Positions 21,893-30,656 of a stretch of 64,000 nt of DNA are shown piece by piece; the stretch's first letter is position 1, and each line of letters begins with the position of its first letter. Under the pieces are notes generated by a model. The model worked only from the letters and a program-made list of their open reading frames with translations, was not told the origin of the DNA and did not search any database. Source of the stretch: Schistocerca nitens (Eukaryota; Arthropoda; Insecta; Orthoptera; Acrididae); assembly GCF_023898315.1 (NCBI RefSeq), contig NC_064625.1, forward strand, positions 102,224,269 to 102,288,268. The letters are read 5' to 3'. The position numbers and the translations under genes are program-made.

Positions 21893-23314
21893 CACTCCTG
21901 GAAATGGAAAAAAGAACACATTGACACCGGTGTGTCAGACCCACCATACTTGCTCCGGACACTGCGAGAGGGCTGTACAAGCAATGATCACACGCACGGC
22001 ACAGCGGACACACCAGGAACCGCGGTGTTGGCCGTCGAATGGCGCTAGCTGCGCAGCATTTGTGCACCGCCGCCGTCAGTGTCAGCCAGTTTGCCGTGGC
22101 ATACGGAGCTCCATCGCAGTCTTTAAAACTGGTAGCATGCCGCGACAGCGTGGACGTGAACCGTATGTGCAGTTGACGGACTTTGAGCGAGGGCGTATAG
22201 TGGGCATGCGGGAGGCCGGGTGGACGTACCGCCGAATTGCTCAACACGTGGGGCGTGAGGTCTCCACAGTACATCGATGTTGTCGCCAGTGGTCGGCGGA
22301 AGGTGCACGTGCCCGTCCACCTGGGACCGGACCGCAGCGACGCACGGATGCACGCCAAGACCGTAGGATCCTACGCAGTGCCGTAGGGGACCGCACCGCC
22401 ACTTCCCAGCAAATTAGGGACACTGTTGCTCCTGGGGTATCGGCGAGGACCATTCGCAACCGTCTCCATGAAGCTGGGCTACGGTCCCGCACACCGTTAG
22501 GCCGTCTTCCGCTCACGCCCCAACATCGTGCAGCCCGCCTCCAGTGGTGTCGCGACAGGCGTGAATGGAGGGACGAATGGAGACGTGTCGTCTTCAGCGA
22601 TGAGAGTCGCTTCTGCCTTGGTGCCAATGATGGTCGTATGCGTGTTTGGCGCCGTGCAGGTGAGCGCCACAATCAGGACTGCATACGACCGAGGCACACA
22701 GGGCCAACACCCGGCATCATGGTGTGGGGAGCGATCTCCTACACTGGCCGTACACCACTGGTGATCGTCGAGGGGACACTGAATAGTGCACGGTACATCC
22801 AAACCGTCATCGAACCCATCGTTCTACCATTCCTAGACCGGCAAGGGAACTTGCTGTTCCAACAGGACAATGCACGTCCGCATGTATCCCGCGCCACCCA
22901 ACGTGCTCTAGAAGGTGTAAGTCAACTACCCTGGCCAGCAAGATCTCCGGATCTGTCCCCCATTGAGCATGTTTTGGACTGGATGAAGCGTCGTCTCACG
23001 CGGTCTGCACGTCCAGCACGAACGCTGGTCCAACTGAGGCGCCAGGTGGAAATGGCATGGCAAGCCGTTCCACAGGACTACATCCAGCATCTCTACGATC
23101 GTCTCCATGGGAGAATAGCAGCCTGCATTGCTGCGAAAGGTGGATATACACTGTACTAGTGCCGACATTGTGCATGCTCTGTTGCCTGTGTCTATGTGCC
23201 TGTGGTTCTGTCAGTGTGATCATGTGATGTATCTGACCCCAGGAATGTGTCAATAAAGTTTCCCCTTCCTGGGACAATGAATTCACGGTGTTCTTATTTC
23301 AATTTCCAGGAGTG
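21893..23314 (+). mobile_element. Tc1-like element, copy C
   Basis: 1422 bp with TA at 21891-21892 and 23315-23316. Termini and internal sequence match copy B almost base for base; the flanking sequence is unrelated, so these are independent insertions rather than a segmental duplication. Confidence 0.96.
22137..23159 (+). CDS. Tc1-like transposase, intact (copy C)
   Basis: 340 residues from ATG 22137 (same start as copy B; the frame stays open upstream to 21921 through the terminal region). The helix-turn-helix regions and catalytic D155, D244 and E277 are all present. Distinguished from B by RPPGTG instead of RRPGTG near residue 61 and TGRT instead of TRRT near 204. It shares HVLDW after the catalytic Glu with B, while A and D have HVWDW. 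No stop or frameshift. Confidence 0.93.
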   Translation: MPRQRGREPYVQLTDFERGRIVGMREAGWTYRRIAQHVGREVSTVHRCCRQWSAEGARARPPGTGPQRRTDARQDRRILRSAVGDRTATSQQIRDTVAPGVSARTIRNRLHEAGLRSRTPLGRLPLTPQHRAARLQWCRDRREWRDEWRRVVFSDESRFCLGANDGRMRVWRRAGERHNQDCIRPRHTGPTPGIMVWGAISYTGRTPLVIVEGTLNSARYIQTVIEPIVLPFLDRQGNLLFQQDNARPHVSRATQRALEGVSQLPWPARSPDLSPIEHVLDWMKRRLTRSARPARTLVQLRRQVEMAWQAVPQDYIQHLYDRLHGRIAACIAAKGGYTLY

Positions 23315-23405
23315 TATTTGGACATAAAGACATAAAATGAACACACAGTAGTTACCGCTTTAAATCAGTTTTCGGGAAGATACCTACAACTAGTGGCACA
23401 GGAAT

Positions 23406-23725
23406 GCCAACTGCCTTGTCACAGTGGTAACAACGGTTCCCGTCAGATCGCCGATGTTAAGCACTGTCGGGCTGGGCTAGCAGTTGGATGGGTGACCTTC
23501 TGGTCTGCCGAGCGCTGTTGGCAAGCGGGGTGCTCTCAGCCCTTGTGAGGCAAACTGAGGAGCTACTTGGCTGAGAAGTAGCGGCTCCGGTCTCGGAAAC
23601 TGACACACAGCTGCGAGAGCGGTGTAGTGATCACAAGCCCCTCCGTATTCGCATCCAGTGACGCCCGTGGTCAGAGAATGACACGGCGGCCTGTCGGTAC
23701 CGTTGGGCCTTCATGGCCTGCTCGG
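23406..23725 (+). mobile_element. 5S rRNA-derived SINE (SINE3 type)
   Basis: 23406-23525 is recognisably 5S rRNA: it starts GCCAACTGCC and keeps the internal promoter region GATGTTAAGCACTGTCGGGC ... AGCAGTTGGATGGGTGACC. The 5S-like head is followed by about 200 bases of body (GAGGAGCTACTTGGCTGAGA ... GGCCTTCATGGCCTGCTCGG). SINE3 elements use the 5S internal Pol III promoter in place of a tRNA. No clean target duplication found. Confidence 0.85.
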
Positions 23726-23869
23726 GAGGAGTTTAGTTTTTAGTGACAGAAGAATAACAGTGCTACACAGCAATCAGCGCAAAGAATATGAAAATTGTGA
23801 AGAAAAAAGTCTGTAACACGAAAATGTGCTAAAGTTTCGTATGTGAAGTTACAGCCACCCAAAAACTCA

Positions 23870-23930
23870 AGTAACTGTCGCACTGAGGATGCCTTGAAGT
23901 AAAAGGCGAAACGCGTCTGTAACAAATAAA
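23870..23930 (+). ncRNA. Hammerhead-ribozyme-like motif
   Basis: In order: CTGAGGA (23883-23889, fits CUGANGA), a stem GCCTT/AAGGC with a loop, GAAA (23908-23911), then CGCGTC. That allows a minimal helix III (A-U, C-G around a GC loop) and a GUC cleavage triplet, and a weak 3-bp helix I. There is one extra T between CUGANGA and the stem. Compact hammerheads are known in Penelope-like elements and retrozymes. The surrounding repeat is not identified. Confidence 0.4.
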
Positions 23931-24289
23931 CTGCATTCCAGCAATATAAAGGCGGTTTTCATTTACAAAACGAATATTTCTGTGATTGCTGAGGACGATG
24001 GCCACGAAAACAAACTTATCATTTAGAAACTTCTTCCATGTTAACAGAACGTTTTGACTGCTCCTGTCTCAAACACACTTACAAATTACATAAGACAGGA
24101 TATAATTTAATCTAATTTTGCCTTGATTATTATGGGTGAAGTAACTGATGTACAGTATGAAATATTTTGTAGACAATATTGGTATATCGCTACATCACAC
24201 CTGTTTGTCAGATCGATGGAAGAGTTTTGGAATACATGAATATGCCCAGAATTACGATGGAGCTGCAGTTATGCCTGCTTACTTGAATG

Positions 24290-24392
24290 GAGCCGGCCGC
24301 TGTGGCAGAGCGGTTCTAGGCGCTTCAGTCTGGAACCGCGCAGGTTCGAATCCTGCCTCGGGCATTGATGTGTGTGATGTCCTTAGGTTAGT
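24290..24392 (+). mobile_element. Truncated tRNA-Leu/Ser-like SINE
   Basis: Head CCGGCCGCTGTGGCAGAGCG, then AACCGCGCAGGTTCGAATCC: about 15 bases of the variable arm (GACCGCTACGGTCGC in full copies) are missing, removing the class II arm. The tail stops at TTAGGTTAGTT, where the foldback at 24395 begins. Confidence 0.8.
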
Positions 24393-24394
24393 TC

Positions 24395-24669
24395 TTTAGT
24401 TGTTTGCAGTTTAACATTGTATGATGTCTGCTTCTGTTGTGCAGTTGGTATATACCATACACATCTTTAATTTTGCGGTACATACTGGGATATATACATA
24501 GTCACACACTTTCTCGCACAATGTACACGTTCTGCTACTACAATGTGCGAAAAAGTGTGTGACTATGTATATTACCCTAGTATGTACTGCAAAATTGAAG
24601 ATGTGTATTGTATATACCAACTGCGCAACAGAAGCAGACATCATACAATGTTAAACTGCAAACAACTAA
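24395..24669. repeat. Foldback (long inverted repeat)
   Basis: Left arm 24395-24525 and right arm 24539-24669 are inverse complements at about 93 percent by my count, with a 13-base loop (24526-24538). Outer ends are TTTAGTTGTTTGCAG and its inverse. No coding sequence. It could be a foldback/MITE-type element or a recent inverted duplication. A transcript would form a long hairpin. Confidence 0.9.
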
Positions 24670-24671
24670 AA

Positions 24672-24786
24672 AAGCTGATGTAAATCACTAAAGAGCACCG
24701 GAAGATGAGCCTCCAGGACTCGAAATGCATAGTGCAGTAAATAAACGCAACTTGTAATTGAAGGCGGTTTGTTCTTCATTTCTCTA
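24672..24786 (+). repeat. Dispersed repeat with degenerate hammerhead-like core
   Basis: About 115 bases matching the inverse of 29757-29870 at roughly 90 percent. It contains GCAC (24695-24698), CGGAAGA (the CUGAAGA of the other copy with U to G), a GAG...CTC stem, then GAAATGCATAGTGCAG. The change in the core should inactivate it. Confidence 0.6.
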
Positions 24787-25023
24787 AATTTTGTCAGTAG
24801 TGTTTCTCGAAAACAACGTCGCCTTCCCTACAGTGATTTCCATTTGAGTTCCCGAAACATCTCCGTAATACTTGACTTGTTATTCGAACATATTATTGGT
24901 AACACTTCCAGAAACCCGCCTCTGAATTGCTTCGATGTCTTCCTTCAATCCTGCCTAGTGTGGATCCAAACATTCGAACAGTAGTGAACTATAGGTCGCA
25001 TTTGTGACCTATATGCAGTCTCC

Positions 25024-25854
25024 AGATTGAAATTTTCACTCTGCAGCGGAGTGTGCGCTGACATGAAACTTTCCTGCCAGATTAAAATTGTGTGCCGGCC
25101 CGAGACTCGAACTCGGGACCTTTGCCTTTCGTGAGCAAGTCCTCTACCAACTCAGCTACCCAAGCACGACTCACGCCCCGTCCTCACAGCTTTACTTCTG
25201 CCAGTACCTCGTCTCCTACCTTCCAAACTTCGCAGAAGCTCTCCTGCATACCTCACAGAACTATCACTCCTGGATGAAAGGATATTGCGCAGACATGGCT
25301 TAGCCACAGCCTAGGGGATGTTTCCAGTATGAAATTTTCACTCTGCAGCGGAGTGTGCGCTGATACGAAACTTTCCTGGCAGATTAAAACTGTGTGCTGG
25401 ACCGACACTCGAACTCGGGACCTTTGCCTTTCGTGGCAAGTGCTCTACCATCTGAGCTACCCAAGCACGACTCACGATCCGTCCGCACAGCTTTAATTCC
25501 ACAATACCTCGTCTCCTACCTTCCAAACTTCGCAGAAGCTCTCCTGCATACTTCGCAGATCTAGCACTCCTGGAAGAAAGGATATTGTGGAGACATGGCT
25601 TAGCCACAGCCTAGGGGATGTTTCCAGTATGAAATTTTCACTCTGCAGCGGAGTGTGTGCTGATATGAAACTTTCCTGGCAGATAAAAACTGTGTGCCGG
25701 ACGGAGACTGGAACTCGGGAGGAATTAAAGCTGTGAGTGCGGGCCGTGAGTCGTCCTTGGGTAGCTCAGTTGGTAGAGCACTTGCTCGAGAAAGGCAAAG
25801 GCCCCGAGTTCGAATCTCGGTCCGGCACACAGTTTTAATCTGACAGGAAAGTTT
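25024..25854 (-). mobile_element. Multimeric tRNA-bearing SINE
   Basis: A single insertion flanked by a perfect 14-bp duplication TATATGCAGTCTCC (25010-25023, 25855-25868). It contains three repeat units. Two are complete and in minus orientation (tRNA-like parts about 25094-25170 and 25393-25468), separated by the GAAATTTTCACTCTGCAGCG module. The third ends in a plus-orientation tRNA-like part (about 25756-25827, GGTAGCTCAGTTGGTAGAGC ... GTTCGAATCTC). The outermost ends are therefore inverted (AAACTTTCCTG... and ...CAGGAAAGTTT). Confidence 0.88.
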
Positions 25855-26127
25855 TATATGCAGTCTCCTTTACAGATGAACCACTTATTTCTAAAATTCT
25901 AGCAGTAAACCGCAGTTGACCATTCGCCTTCACTATAAGAATCCTTACATGTCCGCTCCATTTCATATCACCCGGCAACGTTATGCCGAGGTGACCACTA
26001 TTGCTGTACTCTAACATTATAGGTTTGTTTTTCCTACTCATCTGGTTTAAATTACGTTTTCTCTACATTTAGTGCTAGCTGCTATTCATCACACCAACTA
26101 GAAACTTTCTCTAAATCATCATCCTCC

Positions 26128-26342
26128 GCCCGCATCTCGTGGTCGTGCGGTAGCGTTCTCGCTTCCCACGCCCGGGTTCCCGGGTTCGATTCCCGGCGGG
26201 GTCAGGGATTTTCTCTGCCTCGTGATGGCTGGGTGTTGTGTGCTGTCCTTAGGTTAGTTAGGTTTAAGTAGTTCTAAGTTCTAGGGGACTGATGACCGTC
26301 GATGTTAAGTCCCATAGTGCTCAGAGCCATTTGAACCATTTT
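26128..26342 (+). mobile_element. tRNA-Gly(CCC)-like SINE
   Basis: The head reads GTGCGGTAGCGTTCTCGCTT, CCCACGC (CCC at the anticodon position) and the B box GGGTTCGATTCCCGG, matching tRNA-Gly-CCC organisation. The body GGGATTTTCTCTGCCTCGTG is followed by the same tail as the Leu/Ser-like SINEs (TTAGGTTAGTTAGGTTTAAG ... GAGCCATTTGAACC). Flanked by TCATCATCCTCC (26116-26127, 26343-26354). Other copies: 16842-16992 and 38060-38275. Confidence 0.92.
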
Positions 26343-26444
26343 TCATCATCCTCCCACGATCACTCAACGACAACTACTTTTCAAAAACCACAGCACCATT
26401 AGCGAACACATGCAGACTGACTGCGGCTTGCTCTGTCCGCCGTA

Positions 26445-26900
26445 TTATTTATGCATATAGAAAATAACAGCGGTCTTCGACTCCGAAAGACTTGACGTTT
26501 CGTTGAATGGGTCGCACGCTGACACTTGTTGGTGGCCTAGGACTGAAATCTGTAGCAATTGCGGGAGGTAACTTCCGCCACGTTGAACGATTCTGTTCAG
26601 TCGTCGTTGGCCCCGTTTTTGATGTTTTACCGGATTCCTTATACTCACGGTATACTCGTGAAATGGTCGTACGGGAAAATCCACACTTCATTGCTGCGTT
26701 TGGAGAAGTTATTTCCCATCGCTCGAGCGCCGACTATAATACCACGTTAAAACTCACTTAAATCTTGATGACCGGCCATTGTAGCAGCAGTAACCGATCT
26801 AACAACTGCGCCAGACTTTGCTGTCTTATGTAGGCGTTGCCGACCGGAGCGCCGTATTCTGCCTGTTAACATATCTCTGCATTTGCGCTTCAGTTTATTT
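26445..26900 (-). pseudogene. Tc1-like transposase N-terminal fragment
   Basis: The minus strand from 26691 reads MKCGFSRTTISRVYREYKES, the second half of the first helix-turn-helix of a Tc1-like family. A different frame then gives RRLNRIVQRGGSYLPQ and TSVSVRPIQRNVKSFG (second DNA-binding helix region). The catalytic domain is absent. Its family matches the C-terminal remnant at 16651-17335. Confidence 0.72.
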
Positions 26901-27008
26901 GGCCATTATGTTAGAAGATCGTGTCTGATAAGGCTAGGGGAAGCAAGAAACGTGTGTCGGCATAATAAATGGTGACTTAACATGACCCATAGATTCTACC
27001 ATGGCAAG

Positions 27009-27202
27009 CCGGCCGAAGTGGCCGTGCGGTTCTAGGCGCTGCAGACTGGAACCGCGAGACCGCTACGGTCGCAGGTTCGAATCCTGCCTCGGCCATGGAT
27101 GTGTGTGATGTTCTTAGGTTAAGTTAGATTCAACTAGTTCTAAGTTCTAGGGGACTAATAACCTCAGAAGTTGAGTAGCATAGGGCTCAGAGCCATTTTT
27201 CC
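27009..27202 (+). mobile_element. tRNA-Leu/Ser-like SINE
   Basis: Full-length copy: CCGGCCGAAGTGGCCGTGCG head, variable arm GACCGCTACGGTC, tail to AGAGCCATTTTT. The target duplication is ACCATGGCAAG (26998-27008, 27203-27213). Confidence 0.92.
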
Positions 27203-27213
27203 ACCATGGCAAG

Positions 27214-27563
27214 GATGTGTCGGCGACTGAAAACATTTTATCGAAACGCCTAGGCTGCAGTACAAAAAACATCAACCTCGTAATTGTGAAATCCGTATGG
27301 AGGCTGCTCGCCCTGTTCTGCATCAGCCAATTATAGCTCAGATAATTGCCAGTTACTTTTAGCCGTTTTAAATAACTGGTATCGAAAAATAATTATTACT
27401 GTAACTGCTACCACAAAAAAACGAATAGTTGGGCCTCACCTCGATGTACCAATATCGTAGTTGGTAACTGCTGGTGTAGCGTGGCGTATTAACGAAATAA
27501 CGAGATAATAATCAGTTAAATAAAAAAAACTAGTATAAAACGTTTTTAAAACTGACAAAGTAA
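27214..27563. other. No gene recognised
   Basis: AT-rich, unassigned. Confidence 0.35.
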
Positions 27564-27575
27564 AAAGTTATTTCT

Positions 27576-27766
27576 GTGGCCGAGCGGTTCTAGGCGCTTC
27601 AGTCCGGAACCGCGCGGCCGCTACGGTCGCAGGTTCTAATCCTGCCTCTGGCATGGATGTGTGTGATGTCCTTAGGTTAGTTCGGTTTAAGTATCTCAAA
27701 GTTATAGGGGACTGATGACCTCGGATGTTAAGTCCCATAGTGCTCATAGCCATTTGAACCAATTTG
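27576..27766 (+). mobile_element. tRNA-Leu/Ser-like SINE, slightly 5'-truncated
   Basis: Begins GTGGCCGAGCGGTTCTAGG, so the leading CCGGCC is missing. B box is GGTTCTAATCC (one change). Flanked by AAAGTTATTTCT / AAAATTATTTCT (27564-27575, 27767-27778), one mismatch. Confidence 0.9.
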
Positions 27767-27779
27767 AAAATTATTTCTC

Positions 27780-28550
27780 TAAGCCTTGTACAGACTTCTA
27801 AACCCATACAGACAGACCTGAAAATTTGAGCTTCTGAATTTTTTTATAGCTATGAAAATATTAGTACAATTTAAAAGGAACAACGTGAGACCTATGAAAC
27901 GGATATAGAAAGGAGGTGAACTGTTCATGTATCAGTTATGTAATGAATACACCCATCGTTTTCCGTTTTAAATTCTACAAGTGTTTTCATAGTTAGTAAA
28001 AACTCACACGCATAAATTTTCAGGACTACTTGTTTCGGCTAGGAACCGGTATAGTGCTAGGAAACATTATTTTACTCTGGTACAGATTTTTATTTAAATA
28101 ATCATTTTCTGTTTTTTAGTCTTGTGAGTTTCAAATTTTTCAATCGATTTCAAACACTGCGATAAGATTATAAGAGAGACATTTGGTGAATTTGAGGACT
28201 AATATCGCTCTCTCTTCACCAGAGTCAAGCAATACATTGCTGTACGTACCGCGAAACATTCACAGGTGGAACAGAAAAAAGAGAAAACAGTGGTACACAA
28301 AGTACCCCCCGCCACACACTAGAGAAGAAAAATATTTAATATTGCATTGTCATCCATTTCTGAGCTATATTTGACAGTTTCAATTCTGTGGCTCATCAGG
28401 AAATAAATTTAAAATCGTTTGCAAAATTTGTACTGAAGAAACATAAGGAAAAAAGTTCTAAAATAAGGTACGCTCGAGCCATTGGAGATTTTAGTTTATC
28501 AAGGTGGGGGGAGACATTTCGATTTTCCATAGACCAGGCAGAAACTGTAC
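27780..28550. other. No gene recognised
   Basis: AT-rich, unassigned. Confidence 0.35.
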
Positions 28551-28552
28551 CA

Positions 28553-28925
28553 TCTACATTTACATCTGAATCTCCATGATTATCTTGCAATTCACAAGTG
28601 TTTGGCGGAGGGCTCACATCATTTCTTTCGGACAATTTTCCAGCCGTTCCACTCTCGAAAATCACGTGAGGCAAATGAACACCTAACACTTTCCTTGATT
28701 GCTCTGATTCCTGTTATTTCATCACCGTGATCATTTTTTCCTAAGTAGGTGAAAGTTAACAAAAGGTTCTTGCTTTCGGAGGCGGAAGCTGCTGACTGCA
28801 ATTTCGCGAGAAGACTTCGTTTTATGGACTGCCAACCAAACACTCACTACATCGGTGGAACCCTCCCTCACACTTCGCGATAATACAAAATGATCTCCCC
28901 GCGATACAGTCTACCGAGCGAAGAC
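28553..28925 (-). mobile_element. CR1/L2-type LINE 3' end
   Basis: 3' tail (inverse of CATCTACATTTACATCTG) at 28553-28570, then the family 3' region with GTGTTTGGCGGAGGGC on the plus strand. The minus strand at 28843-28619 reads a decayed C-terminal segment (CSFASRDFREWNGWKIV). Short and dead. Confidence 0.65.
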
Positions 28926-28931
28926 AGGAGG

Positions 28932-29468
28932 TACAACTTGTTGTTGTTGTTGTTGTGGTCTTCAGTCCTGATACTGGTTTGATGCAGCTCTCCATGCTGT
29001 TCTATCCTGTGCAAGCTTCATCTTCTCCCAGTACCTATTGCAACCTACATCCTTCTGAATCTGCATAGTATACTCATCTCTTGGTCTCCCTCTACGATTT
29101 TTATCCTCCAAGCTGCCCTGCAATACCAAATTGGTGATCCCTTGATGCCTCAGAACATGTCCTACCAGCCGATCCCTTCTTCTAGTCAGGTTGTGCCACA
29201 AACTCCTCCCCAATTCTATTCAATACCTCCTCATTAGTGATGTGATCTACCCATCTAATCTTCAGCATTCTTCTGTAGCACCACATTTCAAAAGCTTCTA
29301 TTCTCTTCTTGTCCGAACTATTTATCGTCCATGTTTCACTTCCATACATGGCTACACTCCATACAAATACTCTCAGAAACGACATCCTGACACTTAAATC
29401 TATACTCGATGTTAACAAATTTCTCTTCTTCAGAAACGCTTTCTTTGCCGTTGCCAGTCTACATTTTG
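28932..29468 (-). mobile_element. RTE-like LINE, 5'-truncated
   Basis: The (TTG)n at 28938-28955 is the inverse of the 3' tail. The minus strand from 29467 reads CRLATAKKAFLKKRNLLTSS, MYGSETWTINSSDKKRIEAF, a frameshift near 29200, then RRDRLVGHVLRHQGITNLVL and SNQYQD. Only the C-terminal region remains. Confidence 0.85.
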
Positions 29469-29529
29469 TTTGAAGAACGGTAAAAGGTTTGTTTACTCGA
29501 TGAAGAAAAACAATTCCAATTTCTTTATA

Positions 29530-30640
29530 GTGGAAAGACGTCTGGACCAGATACCTGTAAGGTTTTACAGAGATTATGCAAAGAACTTGCTCCAGTCGTA
29601 CCTCATCTCTCTCTAATCTTACCTTCGTGGTACTCACGCGACGTGTACATTGGCGGCAATAGACTCCCTCTGCAGTCAGTCTCAAATGCCGGTTCTCTAA
29701 ATTTTAATTTTATCCATTGTTTTTCAGTGTTTCGTCCGCGACTGTTTTGCTTTCGTAAAATGAAGAACAAACCGCCTTCAGTCACAAGTTGCGTCTATTT
29801 ACTGCACTATGCATTTCGAGTCCTGGAGGCTCATCTTCAGGTGCTTTTTAGTGATTTACATCAGAGGCAGTTTACCGTAAATTGCTGTGGCAAGGAAGGA
29901 CATCGAACGACTGGAAAAAAGCGCAAGTCAGTCTCGCTTCCAAGGAGCGTCGTAGGACAGACGAACGTAATTATAGGTGTATGTCATTGACGACAATTTC
30001 TTGTGGAAGTAGGGAACAAGTTTTATGCTAATGTATTATGAAATTTTTGGAGAAATAAAATGTGCTCTATAAAAATCAACATGACTTCCACAAACAGAGA
30101 TTCTGAGAAACTCAGCTGGCTCTCTTCATCCATGACATCCATTGCGCTATAGATAATGGCGCTCAGGTTGATGCCGAGTTACCTGGTAACACCCCGCACT
30201 GCCATTCAGTGGGAAAATACGAACTTAGCGAATATCGGACTAGTTTTGTGACTGGATTCAAGACTCTCTTGGAGAGAGAACTCAGCATGTTGCTCTTAAA
30301 GAAAAAAAAATCAACAAATGTGAAGGTAATTTTCGGAGTACCACAACGAAATGTGATAGGACCGTTACTGTTTACAGTGTATACAAATATTGTAGTAGAA
30401 AGCCTCAAAAGCTCTTTAAGACTGTTCGCAGATGATGCTGCTGTCTATCAGAAAGTAGCAACGAAAGAAAACGGTATAGATTTGCAGAATAACCTGCAGA
30501 AGATTGACCAATGAGGCAGGCTCTGACAGTTTACCCTGAAAGTAAGTAAATGCAACATACTGCGCAAACATAGGAAAAGAAACCCGGTACTCTACAGCTA
30601 TACTATTAAAGAGAAGTTGCTGGAAATAGTAAGTGCCTTA
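29530..30640 (+). mobile_element. CR1/L2-type LINE, plus strand, broken
   Basis: 29530-29640 matches the linker upstream of the reverse transcriptase (TTTTACAGAGATTATGCAAA). The frame resumes after foreign sequence (29645-29880): near 30090-30170 the HGFRK...SCETQL-like region is degraded. 30209-30514 carries VPQRNVIGPLLFTVYTN and an intact catalytic box LRLFADDAAVYQKVA. It runs tail to tail into the minus-strand LINE that begins at 30657. Confidence 0.68.
29645..29880 (-). repeat. Insert containing a hammerhead-like motif
   Basis: Interrupts the plus-strand LINE. On the minus strand (29844-29802): GCAC, CTGAAGA (fits CUGANGA), a T, the stem GAG...CTC, GAAA, TGC, ATA, GTGC. GCAC/GTGC gives a 4-bp helix I, and GAAAT...ATA allows a 2-bp helix III with AUA as cleavage triplet. 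A second, degenerate copy lies at 24672-24786. Confidence 0.45.
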
Positions 30641-30656
30641 AAACATCCGTAAATAA

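Larger units (their letters stand above)
24787..26430 (-). mobile_element. CR1/L2-type LINE, 3' portion, split by two SINEs
   Basis: Plus-strand blocks 24787-25009, 25869-26115 and 26355-26430 together are the inverse of the C-terminal reverse transcriptase and 3' part of this LINE class. The minus strand at 26041-25835 reads SGHLGITLPGDMKWSGHVRI and ANGQLRFTARIL, the conserved LG...WxxH block. It is interrupted by the SINE multimer at 25024-25854 and the tRNA-Gly SINE at 26128-26342, each with its own target duplication. Confidence 0.7.
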
